From assembly GCF_039908635.1 (NCBI RefSeq), contig NZ_CP150918.1, positions 2,170,001 to 2,234,000 on the forward strand: a DNA stretch of 64,000 nt, given 5' to 3'. Both the position numbers and the translations under genes were made by a program. A model generated the notes under the pieces. That model was not told where the DNA came from and searched no databases. It was given only the letters and a program-made list of their open reading frames with translations. The stretch comes from Pseudomonas purpurea (GTDB lineage: Bacteria; Pseudomonadota; Gammaproteobacteria; Pseudomonadales; Pseudomonadaceae). Numbering within the stretch: the first letter of the stretch is position 1; each line of letters starts with the position of its first letter. Of this stretch, positions 1-8,465 are shown piece after piece.

Positions 1-703
1 AGCGCTCGCGGAAGCGGGCCTTGAAGCGGGTGACGGCTTCTTTTTGCAGTGGGAATTCTTTGGCAGGCAACAGCCGAACCGACTCGACCTTGTCGATGGA
101 GCGCTGGTTTTCCGGGTCGAAGGTGCGCAGGGTTTCGATTTCGTCATCGAACAGATCGATGCGGTAGGGCAGTTTGCTGCCCATCGGGAACAAATCGATC
201 AGCGCGCCGCGCACCGCGAATTCGCCGTGCTCATAAACAGTGTCGACGCAACGATAGCCGGTGGCTTCCAGCCGCGTGCGCATTTGCTCGACGTCGAGCT
301 TCTGGCCGATGTCCAGCACCAGGCTGCTGCCGAGCAGGAACTTGGTCGGCGCCAGGCGATGCAGGGCGGTGGTGATCGGCACGACCAAAACGCCATGGCT
401 CAGCTCGGGTAGCCGGTAGAGGCTGGCGATGCGCTGGGAAATGATGTCCTGGTGCGGCGAAAACAGGTCGTAAGGCAGGGTTTCCCAGTCCGGGAAATGC
501 AGCACGGGCAAATCCGGGGCGAAGAAACTCAGCTCCTGTTCCAGCCGTTCGGCACTTTGGCTGTCGGCGGTCAGCAGCAGGGTAAAGCGCTTGGCAGCGC
601 TGGCGGCCTCGGCAATGGCCAGGCTCAGGGCGGCACCGGGCAGGTTGCCCCAGTGCTGTTTACCTGCCGCGGCAGGGAGAAGCGGTAGACGCAGAACGGG
701 CAC
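1..703 (-). CDS. mfd: Transcription-repair coupling factor Mfd, N-terminal part (cut by window edge)
   Basis: Mfd displaces RNA polymerase stalled at DNA lesions and recruits UvrA. Only the N-terminal ~234 residues lie in the window; the gene runs off the left edge. The reverse-strand translation opens PVLRLPLLPAAAGKQHWGN and contains HFPDWETLPYD and IDLFDDEIETLRTFDP, which are characteristic of the UvrB-like damage-recognition module at the Mfd N terminus. The start is a GTG at 701-703 and fits the usual Pseudomonas N terminus. It is transcribed divergently from the GAPDH gene. The family assignment is firm; the motor and translocase domains lie outside the window. Confidence 0.93.
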   Translation of the reverse strand, partial: MPVLRLPLLPAAAGKQHWGNLPGAALSLAIAEAASAAKRFTLLLTADSQSAERLEQELSFFAPDLPVLHFPDWETLPYDLFSPHQDIISQRIASLYRLPELSHGVLVVPITTALHRLAPTKFLLGSSLVLDIGQKLDVEQMRTRLEATGYRCVDTVYEHGEFAVRGALIDLFPMGSKLPYRIDLFDDEIETLRTFDPENQRSIDKVESVRLLPAKEFPLQKEAVTRFKARFRER

Positions 704-1081
704 GGAAGGTTGAGCTCCAAGCGTTGCGACAAAGTCGGTGATTGTAACGGCCCCGGGTGCCGGCTGTCAGTTGCAGACTGTGTCTATTACGCGGGTTTGG
801 CGAAATGTAGTGGTAAAGACAAAAACCGGCGGTTTTTTCGGGTTTTTTGCTGATTATGTAGTGCCAAAACGGGTGGGTATTACGGATGGTTACGGACAAG
901 TCGGTGTCAGGTCCGAAAATCAGGCTGCGCTGGAGGCCCCGGTTTCAGTGGGCTTTAGAGGGGGGTGATTTTTTTTAAGGGGATTTTGTTACGGCCCGCA
1001 CGACAGGCGCGCATTGCTACGGGAGGCACTCGGCGGCATAATGTAGCCCCTTTTTTCTGCCCCTACATGTGGAAGGTTCCC
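704..1081. other. Intergenic region between mfd and the GAPDH gene
   Basis: This 378-bp stretch separates two divergent genes and should hold both promoters. No convincing reading frame is seen. A T-rich patch at 820-850 includes a short hairpin (AAAACCG/CGGTTTT) followed by runs of T; it could be a weak terminator or an attenuator ahead of the GAPDH gene. No known riboswitch was recognised. Confidence 0.4.
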
Positions 1082-2530
1082 GTGACTCAGAAGCCCGACC
1101 AGTGTCTTGGTGAATGGATCGACCGTGAAGCACTCGCAGAAGCGATGATTCCGCTTATCGGTCAGCTCTACCGCAATAACAACGTGGTGAGCTCGATCTA
1201 TGGCCGCAGCCTGATCAACCAGTCTGTCATCGCGATTCTCAAAGCGCACCGCTTTGCTCGCCATCGTTCTTCCGACGATAGCGAACTCTCCGTCCACGAA
1301 ACATTCCCTCTGCTTAAAGCCATGAGCGAGCTCAAGCTCGGCGCGGCTTCGGTAGACTTGGGCAAGTTGGCGTACAAATTCCGCGTCGAAGGCAATGGCC
1401 GCACTGCCGAGCAGTTCGTCCGTGAAGAAATGGCTGACGTGGTTGGCCAGCAAAACGCTTCCGCTCGCAAAGGCACCGACGTTGTCCTGTACGGCTTCGG
1501 TCGTATCGGCCGTCTGCTGGCGCGCATCCTGATCGAAAAAACCGGTGGTGGCGACGGCCTGCGTCTGCGCGCCATCGTGGTGCGCAAAGGCGCCGAGAAC
1601 GACCTGACCAAGCGCGCCAGCCTGCTGCGCCGCGACTCGGTACATGGTTCTTTCAACGGCACCATCACCATCGACGAAGAAAACAACACCATCACCGCCA
1701 ACGGTAACCTGATCCAGGTGATCTACGCGAAGAACCCGACCGAGGTGGACTACACCCAGTACGGCATCAAAAACGCACTGCTGGTGGACAACACCGGTGT
1801 ATGGCGTGACGCCGACGGCCTGGGTCAGCACCTGGCCTGCCCGGGTATCGACCGCGTTGTTCTGACCGCGCCTGGCAAGGGCAAGCTGAAGAACATCGTT
1901 CACGGCATCAACCACGGCGAAATCACGGCTGACGACAAGATCGTGTCCGCGGCTTCTTGCACCACCAACGCCATCGTGCCGGTGCTCAAGGCTGTCAATG
2001 ACAAGTTCGGTATCGTCAACGGCCACGTTGAAACGGTTCACTCGTACACCAACGACCAGAACCTGATCGACAACTTCCACAAGGGCGACCGCCGTGGCCG
2101 TAGCGCCGCGCTGAACATGGTGATCACCGAGACCGGTGCTGCCACCGCTGCTGCCAAGGCCCTGCCTGAGTTGGCCGGCAAGCTGACCGGTAACGCGATC
2201 CGCGTTCCGACGCCTAACGTGTCGATGGCCATTCTCAACCTGAACCTTGAGAAAGCCGCCACCCGTGAAGAGATGAACGAGTACCTGCGCTACATGGCGC
2301 TGCACTCCGATCTGCATAAGCAAATCGACTTCGTCAACTCGCAGGAAGTGGTTTCCACCGACTTCGTTGGCTCGCGCCACGCAGGCGTCGTGGATGCTGA
2401 AGCAACCATCTGCCAAGACAACCGCGTTGTTCTGTACGTTTGGTACGACAACGAATTCGGTTACAGCTGCCAGGTAGTTCGCGTGATGGAAGACATGGCC
2501 GGTGTAAACCCGCCAGCATTCCCGCGCTAA
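1082..2530 (+). CDS. Glyceraldehyde-3-phosphate dehydrogenase, long Pseudomonas type
   Basis: Catalyses NAD(P)-dependent interconversion of glyceraldehyde-3-phosphate and 1,3-bisphosphoglycerate in the cytosol. The Rossmann motif GFGRIGRLLARIL and the active site SAASCTTNAIVPVLKAV with its catalytic Cys are clear, as is the C-terminal WYDNEFGYSCQVVRVM. At about 482 residues it is much longer than classical GAPDH (~335): an N-terminal extension of ~125 residues precedes the NAD domain, as in the long Pseudomonas paralogue. I prefer GTG at 1082 because GGAAGG lies six bases upstream; an in-frame ATG at 1067 (MWKVPV) lacks a ribosome-binding site but is often annotated. A strong terminator follows. 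Confidence 0.93.
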   Translation: MTQKPDQCLGEWIDREALAEAMIPLIGQLYRNNNVVSSIYGRSLINQSVIAILKAHRFARHRSSDDSELSVHETFPLLKAMSELKLGAASVDLGKLAYKFRVEGNGRTAEQFVREEMADVVGQQNASARKGTDVVLYGFGRIGRLLARILIEKTGGGDGLRLRAIVVRKGAENDLTKRASLLRRDSVHGSFNGTITIDEENNTITANGNLIQVIYAKNPTEVDYTQYGIKNALLVDNTGVWRDADGLGQHLACPGIDRVVLTAPGKGKLKNIVHGINHGEITADDKIVSAASCTTNAIVPVLKAVNDKFGIVNGHVETVHSYTNDQNLIDNFHKGDRRGRSAALNMVITETGAATAAAKALPELAGKLTGNAIRVPTPNVSMAILNLNLEKAATREEMNEYLRYMALHSDLHKQIDFVNSQEVVSTDFVGSRHAGVVDAEATICQDNRVVLYVWYDNEFGYSCQVVRVMEDMAGVNPPAFPR

Positions 2531-2546
2531 GCCTTAGCCGCACATG

Positions 2547-2578
2547 AAAACGCCCCGACTTTGGTCGGGGCGTTTTTG
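2547..2578 (+). terminator. Rho-independent terminator after the GAPDH gene
   Basis: Perfect 9-bp stem CGCCCCGAC / GTCGGGGCG with loop TTTG, preceded by AAAA and followed by a T run, 20 bases after the GAPDH stop codon. Confidence 0.93.
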
Positions 2579-2619
2579 TTTGTGCGGTTTATCTGGTGTG
2601 GGTGTGTGGCCTGGATGGG

Positions 2620-2711
2620 CCTCTTCGCAGGCAAGCCTCTATGCGCCAATATTTAAATCGCACACGACCTGTAGAGCGAGCCGTGCGGCGTCCGACTTGC
2701 CCGCGAATGCG
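2620..2711. repeat. Degenerate REP doublet
   Basis: The left part (CCTCTTCGCAGGCAAGCCTC) and the right part (GACTTGCCCGCGAATGCGAT) resemble the two inverted halves of a Pseudomonas REP pair, but the arms no longer match well. It lies in the convergent gap between the GAPDH gene and the MFS gene. This is a pattern call from one copy. Confidence 0.5.
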
Positions 2712-2713
2712 AT

Positions 2714-4015
2714 CTACCGGACGCCGCCAACCACCGCCGCTTGCGCCGTACGCAGTTCATGCTTATTGCCCCGGAACAGCACCAGTGTCGCAATCAACCC
2801 CAGCACCGCCGCACCGCTGAGCCAGATCCCCGGTGCAGCCTTGTTGTCCAGCACGTGGATCAGGAACGTACAGGCCGCCGGCGTAAAGCCGCCGAAGGTC
2901 GCGGTCGCCAGGCTGTAGGCCAGGGAGAAACCGGTGGTGCGCACTTCAATCGGCATGATTTCGGTCAGGGCCACGACCATGGCACCGTTGTACGAGCCGT
3001 AGAGGAACGACAGCCACAACTCGACGATCAGCAGATGGCTGAAGCTCGGGTTGGCCACCAGCCACGACAGCGCCGGGTAAGCCGTCAGGATTGCCAGGAT
3101 GGCCGCCGCCAGCAACAGGGGTTTACGGCCTATTTTGTCGGACAGCGACCCCATCACCGGCAGCCAGAAGAAGTTCGACAGGCCAATGCATACCGTCACC
3201 AGCAGCGCGTCGAAGTCCGACAGGTGCAGTTCGGCTTTGCCGAAGGTCGGGGTGTAGGCCGTGATCAGGTAGAACGACACGGTGGTCATCACCACCAGCG
3301 CCATGCCGGCCAGGACAATGCCGAAGTTCTGAGTGATCGAGCGGACAATGTCCCGCAGGCTCGGGCGGTGTTTACGGGCCTGGAATTCGGGGGTTTCTTC
3401 CAGCGAACGCCGAATCACGAAAATCACTGGCACGATCATGCAGCCGATCAGGAACGGTACGCGCCAGCCCCAGTCGCCCATTTGTTCCGGGCTCAGCCAA
3501 TGGTTGAGGCCCACACCGAGCAACCCGGCAAACACTACGGCGGCTTGTTGGCTCGCGGACTGCCAACTGACGAAGAAGCCCTTGCGGCCAGGCGTCGCGA
3601 TTTCGGCCAGATAGACGGAAACACCGCCCAGCTCCACGCCAGCAGAGAAGCCTTGCAGCAAGCGGCCGAACAGTACGATCAGCGGCGCCGCGACGCCCAG
3701 GCTTGCATAGCCCGGCACGCAGGCAATCAGCACCGTGCCGGCTGCCATCAAGGCGAGGGTGATAATCAAGCCTTTACGGCGACCGTGACGATCGATGTAG
3801 GCGCCGAGAAAGATTGCACCCAGCGGGCGCATCAGGAAGCCGGCACCAAAGGTGGCCAGCGCCAGCATCAGGGAAGCGAATGCACTGTCGGCAGGAAAGA
3901 AGGTCTTGGCGATGGCCGTGGCGTAGAAGCCATAGACCATGAAGTCGAACATCTCCAGAAAGTTACCGCTGACAACGCGAAAGATTGCCTTGCCTTTGCC
4001 CGTGCTCGAGGACAT
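2714..4015 (-). CDS. MFS transporter, citrate/tricarballylate:proton symporter-like
   Basis: Twelve-helix inner-membrane carrier of about 433 residues. The N-terminal [16 protein letters not shown], the loop motif DRHGRRKG between helices 2 and 3, and the repeat [12 protein letters not shown] in the second half are typical of the metabolite:H+ symporter subfamily that includes citrate and tricarballylate carriers. The substrate is inferred only from family resemblance. The chosen start gives the usual [13 protein letters not shown] terminus; upstream in-frame ATGs at 4081 and 4117 are possible, and no start has a strong ribosome-binding site. The gene occupies the place where P. aeruginosa carries the nqr operon. 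Confidence 0.85.
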   Translation of the reverse strand: MSSSTGKGKAIFRVVSGNFLEMFDFMVYGFYATAIAKTFFPADSAFASLMLALATFGAGFLMRPLGAIFLGAYIDRHGRRKGLIITLALMAAGTVLIACVPGYASLGVAAPLIVLFGRLLQGFSAGVELGGVSVYLAEIATPGRKGFFVSWQSASQQAAVVFAGLLGVGLNHWLSPEQMGDWGWRVPFLIGCMIVPVIFVIRRSLEETPEFQARKHRPSLRDIVRSITQNFGIVLAGMALVVMTTVSFYLITAYTPTFGKAELHLSDFDALLVTVCIGLSNFFWLPVMGSLSDKIGRKPLLLAAAILAILTAYPALSWLVANPSFSHLLIVELWLSFLYGSYNGAMVVALTEIMPIEVRTTGFSLAYSLATATFGGFTPAACTFLIHVLDNKAAPGIWLSGAAVLGLIATLVLFRGNKHELRTAQAAVVGGVR

Positions 4016-4388
4016 TTGAACGTACTCACTTTTAGCTGTCTTGTTGGAAATCCATGATTTAGACGCGTCCTCGCCGACCATGAGGGCAGGCTCCCTCGGC
4101 AAACGTAGTTGTAACAATATGTGTATGTAGAACGGTAGGCAACAACTTGTTAGGTTGCTTCTTAAACGTTTTTTCTATTACGAAGTATGGATTGCGGGGC
4201 GGAGCGAATTAGAGGTCGGGGCAACGCTGGCCAAATGTGGGGGCGAGCTTGCTCGCGACAACTGGCTGACAGGCGACATCAATGTTGAATGTACCGGCCT
4301 CATTGCGAGCAAGCTCGCTCCCACCGTTCTATCGCATAATGGCTGGCCTTGGCGTTGTGTCAGGGGGATTGTTCTGAGGGGGCAGGAT
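4016..4388. other. Intergenic region with REP doublet and apbE leader
   Basis: This 373-bp gap between the divergent MFS and ApbE genes holds a well-formed REP doublet (4237-4324) and, just before apbE, the ribosome-binding site GAGGGGG. AT-rich sequence at 4100-4190 is the likely site of the MFS promoter. No extra gene is seen. Confidence 0.5.
4237..4324. repeat. REP doublet (REPIN)
   Basis: Two inverted REP sequences, GTGGGGGCGAGCTTGCTCGC at the left and GCGAGCAAGCTCGCTCCCAC at the right, separated by ~45 bp. The same unit recurs in the opposite arm order at 60427-60505. This is the classic extragenic palindrome of fluorescent pseudomonads, mobilised in trans by RAYT transposases. Confidence 0.9.
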
Positions 4389-5405
4389 TTGTTGAGGTGG
4401 CGGTTGTGGAGTCTTGTTGTATTGATAGGCAGCCTCTTCGGCTGCGGCAACGGCGACTCCATGGAAAGCTTCGGCGGCCCGACTATGGGCAGCAGCTATT
4501 CCATCCAATACGTGCGCCATGCCGGTCTTCCCGCACCCGCCGACGTCCGCGTCCAGGTTGAAAAGATCCTTGCTGACGTCGACCGGCAGATGTCCACTTA
4601 TCGCAGTGACTCGGACATCGAGCGCTTCAACGATTTACCCGCCAACCGTTGTCAGGCAATGCCCGCGCCGGTCCTCGAATTGATTCGGGTTGGTGAGCAA
4701 CTCTCAGTACAAAGCGACGGTTCCTACGACTTGACGGTAGAACCGTTGCTCAACCTATGGGGTTTTGGCCCTCAGGCTCGTGAGGAAAAGGTCCCGACCG
4801 CCGAAGCGCTCGCCGAGGTGCGGCAGCGGGTTGGTCATGGGCACCTGCGTATCGAAGGTGATCAGCTGTGCAAGGATGCCGCCGTCGAAGTCGACTTCAA
4901 CAGCATCGCCGCCGGTTACGCTGTCGACACGATTGCCGCAAAACTCGAAGCATTGGGTATCCACAACTACCTCGCTGAAGCCACTGGTGAACTCAAGGCA
5001 GTTGGCAAGAAACTCGACGGCTCTGCATGGCGCATCGCGCTGGAAGAGCCGCGTGATGACCGGCAAGTAGCCGAGCGCATCATCACCGTCGATGGCTACG
5101 GCGTGTCCACGTCCGGCGACTACCGTAACTATTTCGAGCAGGGCGGCCAGCGCTTTTCCCACACCTTCGATGCACGCACTGGTGCGCCGGTCTCACACAC
5201 TCTGGCGTCAGTCACGGTGATTCATCCTTCGACGCTGATGGCTGATGGCTTATCGACGCTGTTGCTGATTCTTGGCCCGGAACGCGGCTGGGACTACGCA
5301 GAGCAACACGACGTCGGTGCGTTTTTTGTGATGCGTGCCGATACAGGCTTCGTCACACGAACCAGCCCGGCGTTTGAGCGCTTGAGCGCCGGAAAAACCA
5401 AGTGA
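4389..5405 (+). CDS. apbE: FAD:protein FMN transferase (ApbE family lipoprotein)
   Basis: Attaches FMN covalently to Thr/Ser of flavoproteins in the periplasm, classically NqrB/NqrC and RnfG. The TTG start at 4389, seven bases after GAGGGG, gives a short signal peptide ending in the lipobox LFGC. Then come GGPTMGSSYSIQYV, VDFNSIAAGYAVD, EATGELKAVGKK and SGDYRNYFEQGG, with HTFDARTGAP near the C terminus, all ApbE hallmarks. Length (~338) is normal. The nqr operon expected upstream and the small nqrM gene expected before sthA are both absent here, so its substrate is unclear. A longer reading frame opens at 4155 but would run through the REP doublet. Confidence 0.9.
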   Translation: MLRWRLWSLVVLIGSLFGCGNGDSMESFGGPTMGSSYSIQYVRHAGLPAPADVRVQVEKILADVDRQMSTYRSDSDIERFNDLPANRCQAMPAPVLELIRVGEQLSVQSDGSYDLTVEPLLNLWGFGPQAREEKVPTAEALAEVRQRVGHGHLRIEGDQLCKDAAVEVDFNSIAAGYAVDTIAAKLEALGIHNYLAEATGELKAVGKKLDGSAWRIALEEPRDDRQVAERIITVDGYGVSTSGDYRNYFEQGGQRFSHTFDARTGAPVSHTLASVTVIHPSTLMADGLSTLLLILGPERGWDYAEQHDVGAFFVMRADTGFVTRTSPAFERLSAGKTK

Positions 5406-5616
5406 ACACAGGGTCATTGGCAAAGATTGCTGGCGCTGTAGTGCAGGCAAAACTAGCCTACGACGCGACCAAGGGTTAATGTGCGCGGCGTTGACGCTTC
5501 TATAGACTGTTCCTGGGTTTTCGACTGACCCCAAAATTGTTCCTTCATGCCGCAAGGCCGGCATGATTTAGCCGCAGGTGCCAACGGGGTGCCGTGGCCT
5601 GTTCTGAGGAGTACGC

Positions 5617-7011
5617 ATGGCTGTCTACAACTACGACGTGGTGGTATTGGGTTCCGGCCCGGCGGGAGAAGGCGCGGCAATGAACGCCGCCAAAGCAGGG
5701 CGCAAGGTGGCGATGGTCGATAGTCGTCGTCAGGTCGGCGGCAACTGCACCCACCTGGGCACCATCCCGTCCAAGGCCTTGCGTCACTCGGTCCGGCAGA
5801 TCATGCAGTTCAACACCAACCCGATGTTCCGGGCCATTGGTGAACCGCGCTGGTTCTCGTTCCCGGACGTGCTGAAAAGCGCAGAAAAAGTCATTTCCAA
5901 ACAAGTCGCCTCGCGTACCGGCTATTACGCCCGTAACCGCGTTGACGTGTTCTTCGGCACCGGCAGCTTTGCAGACGAGCAAACCGTCGAAGTGGTCTGC
6001 GCCAACGGCGTGGTCGAAAAACTGGTGGCCAAGCACATCATCATCGCCACCGGCTCGCGTCCGTATCGCCCGGCCGACATCGATTTCCACCACCCGCGTA
6101 TCTACGATAGCGACACCATCCTCAGCCTCGGCCACACCCCGCGCAAACTGATCGTTTACGGCGCTGGCGTGATCGGTTGCGAGTACGCCTCGATCTTCAG
6201 TGGCCTGGGTGTGCTGGTGGAACTGGTGGACAACCGTGGTCAGTTGCTGAGTTTCCTCGACTCGGAAATCTCCCAGGCGCTGAGTTATCACTTCAGCAAC
6301 AACAACATCACTGTGCGCCACAACGAAGATTACGATCGGGTGGAAGGCGTGGACAACGGCGTGATCCTGCACCTCAAGTCCGGCAAGAAGATCAAGGCCG
6401 ATGCCTTGCTCTGGTGCAACGGCCGTACCGGTAACACCGACGCTCTGGGTCTGGAAAACATCGGCGTGAAGGTCAACAGCCGTGGCCAGATCGAAGTCGA
6501 CGAGAACTACCGCACCTGCGTACCGAACATCTACGGTGCCGGTGACGTGATTGGCTGGCCGAGCCTGGCGAGTGCCGCCCACGACCAGGGCCGTTCGGCT
6601 GCTGGCAGCATCGTCGATAATGGCAGTTGGCGCTTCGTCAATGACGTACCGACCGGGATCTACACCATTCCGGAGATCAGTTCGATCGGCAAGAACGAAC
6701 AAGAGCTGACCCAGGCCAAAGTGCCGTATGAAGTCGGCAAGGCGTTCTTCAAGAGCATGGCGCGGGCGCAGATTGCCGGCGAGCCGCAAGGCATGCTGAA
6801 GATCCTGTTTCACCGCGAAACGCTGGCGGTCCTGGGCGTGCATTGCTTCGGCTATCAAGCCTCGGAAATCGTTCACATTGGCCAGGCCATCATGAACCAG
6901 CCGGGTGAGCTGAACACGTTGAAGTACTTCGTCAACACCACGTTCAACTACCCGACCATGGCCGAAGCCTATCGGGTCGCGGCCTACGACGGCCTCAACC
7001 GGCTTTTTTGA
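5617..7011 (+). CDS. sthA: Soluble pyridine nucleotide transhydrogenase
   Basis: Cytosolic FAD flavoprotein (464 residues, normal length) that transfers hydride between NADPH and NAD+, mainly to remove excess NADPH. The N-terminal FAD fingerprint [14 protein letters not shown] is present. The usual disulfide-reductase CxxxxC is reduced to [13 protein letters not shown], with Thr in place of the second Cys, as expected for SthA. The NAD-binding fingerprint [14 protein letters not shown] and the C-terminal dimerisation segment with [17 protein letters not shown] are also clear. The ribosome-binding site GAGGAG lies before the ATG. It converges on the GDPD gene. Confidence 0.97.
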   Translation: MAVYNYDVVVLGSGPAGEGAAMNAAKAGRKVAMVDSRRQVGGNCTHLGTIPSKALRHSVRQIMQFNTNPMFRAIGEPRWFSFPDVLKSAEKVISKQVASRTGYYARNRVDVFFGTGSFADEQTVEVVCANGVVEKLVAKHIIIATGSRPYRPADIDFHHPRIYDSDTILSLGHTPRKLIVYGAGVIGCEYASIFSGLGVLVELVDNRGQLLSFLDSEISQALSYHFSNNNITVRHNEDYDRVEGVDNGVILHLKSGKKIKADALLWCNGRTGNTDALGLENIGVKVNSRGQIEVDENYRTCVPNIYGAGDVIGWPSLASAAHDQGRSAAGSIVDNGSWRFVNDVPTGIYTIPEISSIGKNEQELTQAKVPYEVGKAFFKSMARAQIAGEPQGMLKILFHRETLAVLGVHCFGYQASEIVHIGQAIMNQPGELNTLKYFVNTTFNYPTMAEAYRVAAYDGLNRLF

Positions 7012-7017
7012 GCGGCT

Positions 7018-7042
7018 CCGGCCGGTGGCCTGAGCCGGCCGG
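7018..7042. terminator. GC-rich inverted repeat between sthA and the GDPD gene
   Basis: Arms CCGGCCG (7018-7024) and CGGCCGG (7036-7042) form a hairpin in the 42-bp convergent gap. There is no T tract, so its role as a terminator is only plausible. Confidence 0.4.
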
Positions 7043-7053
7043 GGAGACCGATT

Positions 7054-7776
7054 TCAGCAATTCTCGAGGGTGGCAGTGGCCAAACCGGGAAAGTCTGTAA
7101 TCAGGCTGTCAACGCCGAAATCAGCGAGCCTGCGCATCAGCGCGGGCTCGTTGACTGTCCACACCGACACATGCAGCCCTTGACGCTGCGCCTTCTGCAG
7201 GCGTTCCGGCGTACACAGGGTCCAGTTCAGCGCCAGAATCCCACAGCCATAACTTTGCGCGACTTTCAACGGGTCGAGCCAGGCGTATTCGGCGACCAGT
7301 CCGCGAGACACGTCCGGCACCAGGTCCAGCGCGGCTTTCAGGACCTCCCTCGAGCTTGAGGTGATGGTGATCTTGTCCATTACACCGAAGCGTTGGGCCA
7401 TTTCCCGGATTGCCAGCACGGTTGTCGCTGCCCGCATCCGTGAGGCGCTCTTGACCTCAAGCTGCCAGTGATCGAAATCGCACTTCTCGAACAATTCTTC
7501 CAGGCGCGGAATCGGGCAGGGCGTGATCCAGCCCGGGCCACCCTTGCGGGCGTCGTAGGTGGCGAGGTCCACCGCTGAATGTTCGACTACCTTGCCGCGA
7601 CGTTCGGTGGTGCGCTTGAGTGTCGGGTCATGGATGACCATCAGCTCGCCGTCCATGGACAGGTGCAGGTCCAGTTCACAGCGACGCACCCCATGCTTGA
7701 GGCATTGCTGGAAACTGGTCAGGGTGTTTTCCGGTGCTTCGCCTTTGGCGCCGCGATGGCCGTAGATGAGGGTCAC
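7054..7776 (-). CDS. Cytosolic glycerophosphodiester phosphodiesterase (UgpQ type)
   Basis: Hydrolyses glycerophosphodiesters to glycerol-3-phosphate and an alcohol. The GDPD signature is at the N terminus: YGHRGAKGEAPENT (catalytic His, metal-binding Glu), followed by ELDLHLSMDGELMVIHDPTLKRTT (metal ligands and second catalytic His). The C-terminal VNEPALMRRLADFGVDSLITDFP is typical. With 240 residues and no signal peptide it matches the cytosolic form. The conserved Pseudomonas order sthA-GDPD-pilZ is kept, with only 13 bp to the pilZ gene upstream, so the two are probably cotranscribed. Confidence 0.93.
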   Translation of the reverse strand: MTLIYGHRGAKGEAPENTLTSFQQCLKHGVRRCELDLHLSMDGELMVIHDPTLKRTTERRGKVVEHSAVDLATYDARKGGPGWITPCPIPRLEELFEKCDFDHWQLEVKSASRMRAATTVLAIREMAQRFGVMDKITITSSSREVLKAALDLVPDVSRGLVAEYAWLDPLKVAQSYGCGILALNWTLCTPERLQKAQRQGLHVSVWTVNEPALMRRLADFGVDSLITDFPGLATATLENC

Positions 7777-7789
7777 GGTTCTTCCTTAA

Positions 7790-8371
7790 TTAATTGCCTG
7801 ATTCGTTTTGCTCGCGGGCCAGGCGTCGTTCTTGTGCCTGTTTCTGCAAGATGTAGCGGGCCAGCAATTGCCGTTGGGCGTCGGCCATGTATTCGAACTC
7901 GGTGCCGACGTCGTAGCCGTCACCCTTGCGGTCGCAATGGGTCACGCGAGCCCGCAACAGCAGGCCGAGAGCCTGCGGCATCAGCACCAGTTTGATCGAC
8001 AGGTGAGCGCCGGCAGCGATGGGGGCCGGATGCTGGAAGTCGATCCCGCCCTCGGACAGAATCACCGGTTGCGGCTCACCGATCTGGCCGAGCACGGTCA
8101 GGGCGACGACCTGACTGAGCAGGTCGATGCGTTTGTTGAGTACTTTCAGGTAGGCGGCCGTGTTTCGGTCGCGTTCACTGATCTGGCGCAGCAAGTGCTG
8201 CGATTCGAATTCGCTCAGGTGCAGTTCGCTGAGCAGATTGAACAGCGGCGAAGCATCCTGTAACACATCCTGGCCTGCGGCTTCGGGGGCGGACAGGGGC
8301 CTAATTTCCAGTGCGATCGTGTCCTCGATACGGTAGTATTCGCGGCGATCTTCTTCATCTAATGTCGACAT
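7790..8371 (-). CDS. PilZ domain protein, possible c-di-GMP receptor
   Basis: 193 residues. The N terminus MSTLDEEDRREYYRIEDT carries an RREYYR box like the PilZ c-di-GMP-binding RxxxR. A helical middle region (~60-95) follows. The C-terminal beta domain has ILSEGGIDFQHP in the position of D/NxSxxG, here SEGG, so one canonical residue (D/N) is replaced. It could be a degenerate PilZ that binds c-di-GMP weakly. It lies in a probable operon with the GDPD gene and is divergent from lolC. The family is reasonably sure; the ligand is not. Confidence 0.8.
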   Translation of the reverse strand: MSTLDEEDRREYYRIEDTIALEIRPLSAPEAAGQDVLQDASPLFNLLSELHLSEFESQHLLRQISERDRNTAAYLKVLNKRIDLLSQVVALTVLGQIGEPQPVILSEGGIDFQHPAPIAAGAHLSIKLVLMPQALGLLLRARVTHCDRKGDGYDVGTEFEYMADAQRQLLARYILQKQAQERRLAREQNESGN

Positions 8372-8465
8372 GGCGAACCCATGGTAGCGGCGGTGGTCTG
8401 AGTGTAAAGCTGGTTATCGACCCCCGCCACAAGGACGTTCCTTTTCCCTCCGAACAAGCCCCGAC

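Noticed and set aside
989..2416. Long minus-strand reading frame (475 codons) opposite the GAPDH gene
   Set aside because: Antisense shadow of a high-GC gene; the product has no coherent domain and the plus strand encodes a complete GAPDH.
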